DNA of 64,000 bases from Rhizophagus clarus. Its lineage: Eukaryota > Glomeromycota > Glomeromycetes > Glomerales > Glomeraceae. Shown piece by piece: positions 32,801 to 44,220 of this stretch. Position 1 is the stretch's first letter. Each line of letters opens with the position of its first letter. Position numbers and translations under genes: made by a program. The stretch is from assembly GCA_015698045.1 (NCBI GenBank), contig BLAL01000025.1, forward strand, positions 248,001-312,000, given 5' to 3'. The notes under the pieces were generated by a model. The model searched no databases, had not been told where the DNA came from, and saw only the letters and a program-made list of their open reading frames with translations.

Positions 32801-34001
32801 GTCGAATCTGCTATTGACGATAAAACAAAAGCTTGGATGGATGATGATCGAGATAATAAGAAATTTAATGGATTACAAGATACTTCGATAAGAGATTTTG
32901 TTATATGGGTTGCACAACAAGTAGGCAACAATGAACACGATATCATAAAATTTTTGGATGGAATTGATGATTCGACTTTCGTAAAACTTATTAGGACATT
33001 CTGCTTACCTTATTTGAGAAAATGTGTCATTCTTTTGCATGCAATGTTTGGAATTGTATTTCCAAAAGGAGCTGATACGGATGAGATTGAATTCACGAGA
33101 TTATCCAAATTGCTTGGATTTCCTTCATTAGAACATATTTGTTCAATACTCACCACATCATCAAATGATATAACGATGTTGTCAGTTATTTCGGGATGGT
33201 GTAATCATTTGTATACACTTCGACAAGTGCCACCACCTCCGATAACACCATCAGGAACCCCACATGATATAAGTATGATTCATGGTCTTCTTGTATCAAG
33301 CGGAATAGCTTCAGGTAGCTCACAAACTCCACAAGAAAAACATCAGTTATATCAAAAGATTGATGTTAAAGTCAATCATCCAGCTATATTTGAACTCGTA
33401 GGTTTACCAAAGAGATTAGATTCTTTATTTGAAGAAAGTTTGAAAAAAATTTGCAAAAAATGTAACACAGTGCCGCATGATCCTGCCTTATGTCTTTTGT
33501 GTGGTACATTCGTATGTAGCCAAAGTTACTGCTGTTCAGAAAATGATCGTGGTGATAATGACCGAGGCGAATGTAATCTTCATACAAAAAGGTAACCAAT
33601 TTTAATCAATTAATGTCTTTCACTTCATTTATTGTGTTTTAGGTTTAATTGCTTATTTAATTTTAGTTGCGGTGGAGATATAGGAATTTATTTATTAGTA
33701 AAGAAATGTGTAATACTTTTACTTCATGCTGATAACGGTTGTTTTATGAACGCACCGTACCTCGATACACACGGAGAAACGGATCTTGGATTAAAGTAAC
33801 ATTATCATTCTAATTTAGTTCATTAACTTTAATGTCATTTACTAAATTTATTTATTTATATTTAGGAGAGGAAGACCTCAATTCCTTAACCAAAAACGAT
33901 ATGATGAAATTCGTAAATTATGGTTAACGCATGGTGTACCGATACATGTTGCAAGAAAGATTGAACAGTCATTTGATTTAGGAGGGTGGCCAACAATGTG
34001 A
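26899..34001 (+). CDS. UBR1: N-recognin E3 ubiquitin ligase UBR1
   Basis: Eight exons: 26,899-27,227, 27,469-28,009, 28,103-28,697, 28,776-29,813, 29,889-29,956, 30,035-33,591, 33,667-33,795 and 33,866-34,001; 2,130 residues, near the usual UBR1 size. Domains in order: UBR-box zinc finger at about 96-166 (CGHVFRKGEGVYRC, then CCDCGDPEAWK and HCAYH) that binds basic N-termini; ClpS-like domain from about 249 (LFAVVLWNDEHHSFHEVIEQ) that binds bulky hydrophobic N-termini; RING-H2 from about 1,290 to 1,423 (CIVCQEE, STCGHLMHVKCF, CPLCKS) that recruits the E2; and a C-terminal cysteine-rich autoinhibitory region (CKKCNTVPHDPALCLLCG, about 1,997 on). It recognises N-degrons and ubiquitinates the proteins for proteasomal destruction. 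Acidic stretches lie between ClpS and RING. No defect seen. Confidence 0.95.
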
Positions 34002-35486
34002 ACATACGGGACTATGAATTTTTTTTTTTATTTTTAGTTTTTTTTTATTAATTTTTTTTTAATAAAAGTATGTTTTAAGTTGATAAGATTAAAAAATACC
34101 ACTAATTTTCTTTGTATTTAATCTATAATAAAATAATTTCATCTTATGAATTTTCACTGTGCACCAAAAGAACAAGTCATACGGCTGATTTCTTAAGGCC
34201 GGTGATTTTGCTGGAAAATTATTTGAAAATATTAAATATAAAAGTCTTAGCAAATTAATAGTGTATATACACCCTTAATCATATTGCTTATGGTCAAGTG
34301 AAATTTTTTATCTTATAAGATTATAGTATAACTTATAAATATAATAAACTTATTTATTTATATACAATAGAGATATACATATATATAATTAGAATTTATT
34401 TGGCTATAATTAATTACCAATTAATTACCAAATTGATAAGTGAAAAAAGTAAAATATCAGTTTACTTTATATTATAAACAAAAGAAAGATAATAAGGTAA
34501 ATAATACATTTGATTTTGATGTTAAATAGATTTAGCAAATCTAAAGAACATTTTTTTAGGTGTTAAATATAATTATAATATAAAAATAAAGGTTAAAAAG
34601 TATATCAGACTTCCAATTTTTCCAATTTCAATGCAAATTCAATTTTCTATATTAATTATATAATTAAAACTATTAAATTGTTATGAAAGTTCTTAGAAAA
34701 TTGTATATTTATTTGATTACATAAAATTTTTATTCGACTATACGAAAATTAGTAGCAAATAAAATGATTTTTTTTCTGTCCTATCATACTTGTTCCTATT
34801 CATAAGTATATACTGGTTTATATATCTCATATATATGCAGTCAGTTAATTTAACCAAAATGAATCAAGTTACATTAAGTTCAAATCTGCAAAAATTTACT
34901 TGTACTTTAAAAAAACCGGTTTTTAGATTATATTGTACACATTGCATTCATTAATCATTGCCAATTTAAAGTTGAGCCCCCAAAAATACCATGAGTGATG
35001 ACGTAACAATTAAGTGATTTCTTTGACAATTATACTTTCAGTTGCCAAATAAACCATAAAACAATATCGTCCATATTATCAAAAGAAAAAACGGATGCAA
35101 AAAGCGAAAAAAGGTTATGAAATAAACATATGATTTAATGCTGCGGCAAATCAAGGAATATTCGCGAATATCAAAAAAAAAAGCTTCATTATATTACTTT
35201 TTGCTCTTTACTTATAACTGTGTAACGCTTCTTAGAAAATAAAGGTACCGACTATAATAAAAATGGATGAGGATCGGTTGATTGTGGCTTGGCGTGTGAT
35301 TCAATGAAAGAATTTCGAGAGTAGTTGGTAGAATTTTTATCGTACGTTTTATCTCACATCTTCCCTGAAGTTACAAAAGAGTTTTCCAAATTTTTCTTTA
35401 TTTCTTCTACCCAAAGTTTGGTTGTAAAACTCAAAATTTTTCGTTATTCCTAACATTCTTAAAGCGACTTAAAACATTCATTCAAA
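34002..35486. other. Intergenic region between UBR1 and KDM5
   Basis: About 1.5 kb, AT-rich, no gene recognised. The first 100 bases after the UBR1 stop are T-rich and likely 3' UTR. The last 200 bases before 35,487 are pyrimidine-rich and likely the KDM5 5' region. Confidence 0.5.
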
Positions 35487-38400
35487 ATGGTTAAAACAAG
35501 AGCGGGTAGTAAACCACAACCAACGAACAAAAATATTATTTCTTCTTTTACAAAAGTGCAGAAAGCAAATACTCAGTCACGAAAGACTTTAATTAATTTA
35601 AACTCACAAGAATTAAAATTCACCTTAACGAGCTCAACTTCACATTCGCAAAAGAAAGGATATTATATGGAAAATAATTCACAGGCTTCTAATTCCAGTT
35701 TAATGAATTCAACTTTATATTCACGAAAACAAGAGCCTCGTATGCAACCAAATTTACAACCTTCTAGTCTTAAAAAAGTGAACTTAATGGTAAATTCGCG
35801 CATGCATGAGTCTCGCATGCAAATCGTTTCACAGGCTCCATCAGCAAGCTCAACAGGACAAACACGCATGCAATGTTCTCGTGTACAAACCATTTCACAA
35901 GTTTCAAAGCCCACTTCATTAACGAGTCCAGGGCAAACACGCATGCAAGGGTCTTGTGTGCAACCCATTTCACAGGATTCAAAGCCAACTTCAACAACTA
36001 ACTCGATATTACTTTCGCGGATGCAAGGGTCACGTATGTCAACTAATTCTGCACAATCGACTGCGGTTGCAAAACCTTCTGTAGAATCCGGTAAAAATTC
36101 CGGGTTAATACCGGATTCTGTGGAAAAAGAGACGATTAGACTGAAAGAAGTTGAGCCTATTATCTGCGAACCGTTTGACTTTACGACGGTTCGAACTGAA
36201 TATCAATATAAAGACCCGCCTAAAGGATCGCGAAAAAAGGATATTCTCGAAGCTCCTGTTCTATATCCCACTCCTGAAGAGTTTAGGGATCCTTATGCAT
36301 ATATTGAAAGCATCGCACATATAGGTCATCGTTATGGTATCATCAAAATAGTTCCTCCCGAAGGATGGAGACCTCCCTTCGTGTTAAATACAGAAGTAAG
36401 TTTTTAATCTTAATTTTTTTGTTTGATGTGCTATAATTAATTAATAGTTTAATGTGTAAAATTTCTTATCGTATATAGGAATTTAAGTTCAGTACTAGGA
36501 AGCAAACAGTTAATACAATGGAGGGTCAAACTCGAGTCAAATTAAATTATTTGCAACAATTACAGATGTTTCATGCTCAACAAGGGAAGAAGAACTTTGT
36601 GAAACCGCCGTTAGTAGACAGAACTCCTATTGATCTACATCTTCTTGCTAAAGTTGTTGAAGAAAAAGGCGGACCAGAAGAGGCATATATTTATTACATA
36701 ATCATTAACATTTTAATATCGAGATAATTATACTGATGTTCGTTATCATTATTCTCCTTATGTTAATTAGATTTCAAACAAAAAACAATGGGCTGAAGTT
36801 GCAAGAGCAATCAGGCCAGATGGTTATTCAGCAAAATGCACTTCGCTCTCCAAGACCATCAAAGAGAAGTATCAAGAAATAGTCGAGCCTTATGAGACGT
36901 ATATTGCAGATGTTAAGGCAGAATGTAGGGAAGGCCGATCAATCAATTTACAAACAGATCCTGATTCTGATTCTGATCATATGGATATTGATGAAGAAGT
37001 CTGTGGTGAATGTGAAAACATTATTAGGAGTGATCCATTGATATGTGAAGGGGACTGCCAGAAGGCATTTCACGCGAAATGTCTCAAAATCAAACGCTCC
37101 CAAATTCATCCCGGAGCTAGCTGGCATTGCCCGAAATGTTTATTTTTATATGGAACTAAATTTGGTTTTGACCCCAGTGAAACATATACGTTAAAGGCCT
37201 TCCAACAGATTGCCGATGATTTTCGACAAAGGTACCTCAAAAAGCGCCCTGTTCCACAGGGGGTTAGTGTAGAAGATCACGTTGAAAATGAATTCTGGAG
37301 ACTAGCAATGTCTGCTGACCATGATACGGAAATTTTATATGGAGCAGATAATAGCTCTATCGATTATGGAAGGTAATATCATTTGTGGTGCACTTTTGAT
37401 AGTTACGATCTTTATTATAATTAACATGCTCTTTATAAAAGTGGGTTTCCATGTCCTAAGGCTCATAGTTCGGATCCTTATAGTAGAGATCCTTGGAATT
37501 TACGAAACTTCCCGAAGCTTCCAGGATCTCTCTTAAGTCACATCAGACCAGCAATACCGGGGATGATGATTCCTTGGCTATATGTCGGCATGATGTTCAG
37601 CGCTTTTTGTTGGCACGTCGAAGATCATTATACTTATAGCATCAATTATATGCATTGGGGCGAAACGAAGACGTGGTACGGTGTCCCAGCAGCAAGTGCT
37701 GCGAAATTTGAGGCCGCGGCCGGAAGACTCTTACCAGAACTCTTCCAGAATCAACCAGATCTATTAAGCCAATTGACAACGATTTTGAATCCTATTGCTA
37801 TTATAGGCGAGGGAATCGATGTTTTTGCAATTGATCAAAGGCCAAATCAATTCGTAATAACGTTTCCGCAAGCTTATCATGCCGGATTCAATCATGGTGT
37901 AAGTAACGTATTATTTGATATATAAATTTATTCGAACATTGTATTAATTTTGTAATTTTAAAATAGTTAAATTTCAACGAGGCTGTTAATTTTGCGTTAC
38001 CCGATTGGGTGGAATTCGGACAGAAATCCGTGAATTATTATAAGAAAATAAGACGAGACCCAGTATTTTCTCACGAAAAGTTACTGGTGGATATCGGTCT
38101 AAAGAAAATAAATAATTTTAAGGTTTTAAGCCGGTATGTTTTTATGGATAAGAATGATATTATTGGATAATTCTTTCTAACTAATATATTAGATTGAAGG
38201 AATCCTTGATCGAAGTCTGCCAGAGCGAGCTTCGGCGACGCGAAGAGGTTACCTCACGGTTGCGTCTTCCGGAAGCCAACTATGATTTAACTGATCCGAA
38301 AGACGACGAAACACTATGTGCAGTTTGTAGGAGCTGGACTGGATTATCAGCCTTACAATTTAATTGCACAAAAAAGGTTTTATGCTTAGAATGTGCATGT

Positions 38401-39495
38401 GTTGACACGGATACCTGTTGCTGTGAAAATCCATGTTATTATCTTAGGGTGCGATATTCGGACCGTCATTTAAAAAGTTTGGCACAACGCGTTAAAGATT
38501 TGATGCAACTACGTAAAGACCGATATAAAGCTCTCATCAAACACGTTAATAAAGTAAATACTTTAGCGTTAGAACAACTTGCGCCCATCATTGAAATAAA
38601 CCGCACATATAGGTTTGGTCTTCCTCTAGGTGATATGGAAAGTATAGTTGATGATGCTGCGAACTGGGAAAATAATTTAACTCTTATTGCATATGAAACA
38701 GCGAGAAATATCTGGCCGAACGACTATCAAGATGTTCCACTAAATGAGTTTGATATTACCGACTTTTTGTATCAATGGGATTGCAGACTTAGAAATGTCT
38801 ATCGAGCCGGCAATGATAGAAAGAATTATTTTTGCTTCTGTCGCGGCGAAGATTACGGTGGTAAAATGATCTGTTGTGATAAATGCGATGTTTGGTAAAT
38901 ATGCTCTTAATTTAAATATATTATTCATAATTTTTTTTAATCATTTTATATTTATATTTTTATCAGGTATCATTGTGAGTGTATTAACATGAAATCCGAA
39001 GATACTCTAAATTATGAGCATTGGTATTGTGCTATGTGTCGTGCACCAAGAACGGCACGAATTAAGATTGATGAAAACGTGAGACGAATTGAAACACTGG
39101 CGAATGAAGCTGAGAATCTCCGCATTAACCTTCCATGTATAAGTGCTAGTTTTGTCACTGAAATTAATGCAGAGTTAAAAAAGTTGCTCAGTGGTAACGA
39201 TATACATTCAGTTCGAATAGGAGTTGGATTAGGGTTTGGACTTCCTCTGGATGGTTCCGTTGAATTTGAAGAAGGCGTTGATGATGTTGATTTGAGTAAC
39301 TTTATGGAAGATAATGATCTTAATTCAAAATTTTTTGGAAATATTGAGGCAAATTCAAAAAACCCCGAAGATAGTGATATTTCAAAACGAAATGTTGAAA
39401 ATTTTAATTTAGGACAACACATTGAAAATGATGTTGAAACAAGAAAACGGAAGTGTGTATTAGAACCGATAGAAAGAAAGAAAAGGAGAAGATAA
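35487..39495 (+). CDS. KDM5: KDM5/Lid2-type histone H3K4 demethylase (JmjN-ARID-PHD-JmjC-C5HC2-PHD)
   Basis: Seven exons: 35,487-36,395, 36,479-36,682, 36,771-37,372, 37,442-37,898, 37,967-38,133, 38,193-38,894 and 38,967-39,495; 1,189 residues. Domains: JmjN at about 257-300 ([18 protein letters not shown]), ARID at about 304-400 ([25 protein letters not shown]), PHD1 at about 449-494 ([19 protein letters not shown]), JmjC at about 580-750 with iron ligands His630 and Glu632 ([10 protein letters not shown]) and a later His718 (YHAGFNHG), plus KTWYGVP for cofactor; C5HC2 zinc finger from about 822 ([10 protein letters not shown]), and PHD2 from about 992 ([19 protein letters not shown]). KDM5 enzymes remove di- and trimethyl marks from H3K4 using iron and 2-oxoglutarate. 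The second intron appears to be GC-AG (donor GCATAT after 36,682). The first ~220 residues are a serine/glutamine-rich repeat region not typical of the family. Confidence 0.93.
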
Positions 39496-39788
39496 TATAA
39501 TATGAATGAATGATATTAGTGCAATGAATAGTATTATATTTAATAGAGCTATTCAATGTATATATAATTTGTACATAGCAATAAAGCATCATAACAACGT
39601 TCATGTGTTAATTAGAAGTACGGTAATTATAAAAAAACTTCGTTTTTGTGGATGCAAATATTAGAAATTTATTTTTTACATCAAAGTTTAATAAATTTAA
39701 TTTGTTAATTTTGTATAGTACATAAAATATATATCGAGTTTATTAATTATTTGTTAAGTTACAAGTATTAATATGAATATATCAAATA
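39496..39788. other. 3' ends of KDM5 and DNA2 (convergent)
   Basis: The 293-bp gap between the two stop codons is AT-rich with no gene; it should contain both polyadenylation regions. Confidence 0.6.
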
Positions 39789-42700
39789 TTAATTAACAAT
39801 ATCTTTAATGACACTGTTTCTCTTCAAAATTGTTTCGACAAATGTAATCGATTTAATTGGCTTATAACTTTTTGTTTTTAAATTTTCTTTTTCATTAATA
39901 TCATTAATATCCTCACTAAAACCTTTATATTTTTTAATATTATTTGATTCAATGAACGATGGAACATCGTGCCAATATGGAGACCCGTTATTAGATAATT
40001 GATATATCTAGATAAAAAATGTTGTTATTATAGGCTTTGTGTTTAAAGAACGGTAATAAAAAAAAATTTACCATATCATTCTTTTCAAGATAATATATAA
40101 TATTTCGTAATGTTGATGATGCCCACAATGTAGATCTACTACCAACAATGATCAATTTGAATTTGGCACGAGTTATTGCAACATTTATCCGTCGATAATC
40201 TTCAAGCAGGTTTCCAACCTTATAAATATTTGAAATTATTTTTCTAAGCGATAAATTAAGAATAATTATTTAAAATCATTACATTATTACATTTACCTTT
40301 AAATCAGAATTCGATCTCACAAATGATAAAACTATGACTTGTTTTTCCCTTCCCTGAAAACGATCAATTGTCGAAACTTCTAATTCATCGTAACCTTTAA
40401 ATTTATGTGCAATATGTTTTAATTGAGAACGAAATGGCGTTATGATACCAATTTCTTTAGCAGGTACACCTCCCGCCAATAAAGCTTTGACGCTATGTTC
40501 AACAAGTAGAACCTCCGTATCATTTTGATATTTTCCATTTAATGCATATTCTTTAGTAAGAAGGTTGTCCGTATTAATCATAATCAGTGGTCTTTTTGGA
40601 TCAATTACATCCTTTAGCCAACAACTTTCGTGACAACAATAATAATCCGGGTCATGGAACTGGGAAAGAAAATTTTCGTTCCATTTAGGAATGCATAAAA
40701 GTGTTTGAGCCGTAATCATTGACCCATTAAGCATCTTACTATCATAAATTATCGAATTGGATAAATTCATAATGTCTTCATTCATTCTATATTGGTATCT
40801 TAAATTTGCAACTGCACTTGGATGAATTTCTGTAAAAGTTTTAAATAAACTTTTCTCCATTCCTTTCTTAATAGCTTCTGTTCTGAGTACCAAGGGCTGT
40901 AATTGATTATGATCACCGACTAGGAGAAATCGATCCGCGAAACGAAGCGGACCAATACAAGTAGGTAATGTTATTTGTGTTGCTTCGTCAATGATACAAT
41001 AATCGAACCTTCTTTTAGTAAATATCGGACTATGTATTGAAAAGAATTATTAAGATAACAAGATCGTCCTTATATATATATATAATTTGTTAAACTTACT
41101 TATTCATCCCAAGACATGTAGTTGCAACCACTTTTCTAGATTCAATGAACTCGGTGAATTCATCAATATTTTCAAATTTGTTATTATCTATTATATATGG
41201 CCAATTATCTCTGTGAACTTTACTTTTATCACCAATTCTCAATATTTCTTTACTGTGACCGTTTAATTTTGAAAGGACGTTATCAACGGCGGAATGAGTA
41301 TAAGAAGCAAGAAGCACTGATTCCCCTCTACGCAAAAGTGCTTTAATAATTTGGGCTATAGTAAAGGTTTTTCCAGTTCCCGGCATCCCTAAAATTAATG
41401 CATAGTCTTCGGCTATATGATATTTTATAGAATGGTTATGAATACTTATTTTTTTCGATAGTTTAACATATCTAATCATACCTTTCAAAGCCAATTCAAA
41501 TGCGTTAATCTGATCTTCATTCAAATCTTTTTTAAGATCATTGTAATTTATTAAAGTAGAAAAAGTTCGACTATATCGCGGTGCATCAAGATCGATAATT
41601 AGTTGTCTTAACCTTCTAGTTGAATCATCCATAAGAAGACTGACAAGATTTTGTCGTACTAGTTTTATATTAGAAGTCAGCTCATCCCGGTCAATTCGAT
41701 AAGAAGTTGTGGCCAAATCAAATCCTAAAGGATTTTTTATTATTTCTTCTTTCAATCTATCTTGTAATCCCAAAAAACTGTGACAAGACTCTATATCAAA
41801 ATCTCTAGCTTGTTTCGGACCTCCACGAGGTTTTTTATCCAAAGTTAAACAAATATAATCTGGTGTAATCTCAGTCACAAAGCCAGTAGCCAATGCATAA
41901 TGTCCTTGTTCAGAAGATACAACAACAAAATCATTTATACAAAATTGAGTATCCAATATTGATTTTTCTTTAGAATCTATTTGAAAAAATTTGCAGTTGA
42001 GTTGACATAATCCCGTTGATCCTGGAAATTCGACTATACTATTCAAATCTAAATGCATGTTATAAAGGCTTTGAGTAGGATCACTATTTGAGCTTGATGT
42101 ATTCCATATTTGTGGCCTGATTTGGCTCATATTTTCTTCTTCTAACTTAATTAACTCTTCCCATTTTTGAAAGAATTCAACGTGATTTTCTCCAAGATGT
42201 GAAATAGCACCATTAAAGAGTTCAACGACACCAGATTCTTCCGATATACCATTTTCGATAGCCTTATTGTAAAGAAAACATGTAGACTTAATGTTACATT
42301 TACCACATAAATGAGAATCTTTGATCATTGGTGGCAAAATATGTCTTTGTCGATTTGAGATATACCATACAATTTCGTTACGAGTCTTTAGTATTTCTCG
42401 CAACTCTTGAATTGATACATGAATTCTTTTTAACTTTCCTGCCTTTTGATCATTACTATTTTTTACATAATAAAGTAAGCCTGATCCAACATCAACTTTA
42501 TAATGATCATTCATCATTACGCAGTATAATATTGTTTGTAAATTATGGACATGGTCCTCCTTCCAAGCAGTTTTTATTTCTAATGGCATAATATATTTTT
42601 TCAAAGTTTTGTTTTCCAAAACTTTGACTTCAACTGAAGCATCTAAAACTCCTTTGAGACCGAATGCTGGAGACCAAATACGTTCCTCAACGTCCAAAGT

Positions 42701-43764
42701 TTTGCTGATACAAACAAGTGAATGTTCATCGCCTCGAATGCTTTCAATCTTTCCTAAATCAAATTTTGGTACTTGACCGATATAACATTCGGCAAAATTA
42801 TGATATATGGTTTTTCTTTCTGATAATTCCTTGATAACTTTCGATTCTTTTAAATTAGCAAAGTATAATTTTGGAATATTTTTCTTCATAATTTGTTTTA
42901 ATGTCAAATCCATAAAAGATGATGAAAAATCATTATGTTTTAAACAATCTTGAATGTACTCATGACTAAGAGTTCCAAGAATAGCAGATGCAGTGTTAAA
43001 ATTGCCACTACTTATTCGTTCCTTTAAAATAGCCCTCCTCATACAACTGTATGCCTCGCTAATGCAGGTAGATGATATGAGTATATCAGGATTGACAATT
43101 ATAATAACATTATTCATATCGTTCGCTGTACATGTCCTATGTTTAAAATCACCAAAAACACTAACGGTATCGTCTATATTGATTGATTGGACAATTATAA
43201 TGTTAAAATAATAAAATAAACAATGACGATACAAATTAAAGAAAAGAGAATATATATATGTATACACATATATATACACATTATGTGTACAAACTCTTAA
43301 AAATTTTTGTATCCATCCAAGAATCACACAGGATGAGAAAAAATTCTTCTAAACTATTCTCATTTATTAAAGTCACTTTCTATAAATAACAAAGTTAATA
43401 AAATTTAAAATATATGTAATAATAATAATAAATTTAATAATTTGATCACCTTGGATTTGTGTGTCTCTTTTACGTCAATCACCAAAAGGTTATGAATCTT
43501 GGAAAGGTTTTGGAAAGTGGTTTCCTCTTCGTTTCTTTCTAAAATATCAATATTTTCCTTCCCCTTTTCATTACCTTTTATCGCTTGTACTTTTATTAAC
43601 TTACAATCACCAGTTATCTGAACTTTGTTAAGCTGAACGTTTTCAAAATTTTCTTTATCTTCTATTTGGCGTTTTCGCGCTTTTCGTAATTCCTCAACGA
43701 AAACATTATCTTTTTGACGTGTCAAAGTCGTTAGAGAAGCCTCAGGCACGTGCTCATAGGACAT
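39789..43764 (-). CDS. DNA2: DNA2 nuclease-helicase
   Basis: Six exons: 43,764-43,450, 43,358-43,295, 43,173-41,100, 41,029-40,297, 40,218-40,072 and 40,007-39,789; 1,183 residues. The N-terminal part leads into the DNA2 core at NPDILISSTCISEAYSCMRR. The RecB-type nuclease shows GVLDASVEVK and PLEIKTAWKE (metal-binding Asp and Glu-x-Lys). Cysteines in AYSCMRR and CGKCNIKSTC (C-x2-C-x5-C) form the iron-sulfur cluster site. The superfamily-1 helicase has Walker A GMPGTGKT, the ASYTHSAVDNVL motif, Walker B CIIDEATQ, VGDHNQLQPLV, and STIDRFQGREKQVI followed by NVAITRAK. DNA2 trims Okazaki-fragment flaps and resects DNA ends. A naive reading of exon 3 extends through intron 2 and gives a false hydrophobic start. 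Confidence 0.93.
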
Positions 43765-44220
43765 AATTCAAAGACTCTTTTAGAACCTCTTATAAGTAAG
43801 ATCAGTGTAAGAACGCTTTATGAAACGAAAAATCCGCCAGGATCACGCTCTTATTTATTCATTATTTAGCACATGGAAGTGTCGTTTAAGTAAAGTTCAA
43901 AAGTTACGTAACGCGTCTTTTTGTGCTACCTAATAAAGCACGTTGCACGTTTCTATAATTCATTTAATTTTGATTTTAAGTTACGCGTCTAAAATCATAT
44001 TTAAGAGATATTCAAGGAAATATTTTTTATTAACAAGAAAAATAAAAAAAAAAAAAGAATTTAAAATAAATATAATAATATTTTTAACTCTACAATCAAA
44101 TATAATTTTTTATAGGTACATATTAAATAAATGAAAGAGTTTTCTCTCCTAATTCAATAATAATAAAAATTTTCTATACAAATAAAATATTAATATAAAT
44201 TTTAATAACATTAATGGAAT
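43765..44220. other. Intergenic region upstream of DNA2
   Basis: 456 bp between the DNA2 start and the 3' end of the next minus-strand gene. It contains ACGCGTC at 43,911 and TTACGCGTCTAA at 43,980; ACGCGT is the classic MluI cell-cycle box of yeasts, so cell-cycle control of DNA2 is possible but unproven. The left part is the promoter of DNA2, the right part the 3' region of the neighbour. Confidence 0.45.

Noticed and set aside
41096-43327. Open frame with a hydrophobic start as the DNA2 N-terminus
   Set aside because: The first ~50 residues come from intron 2 and a different frame of exon 2. The spliced model restores a DNA2-like EEFFLILCDSWMDT segment in phase.
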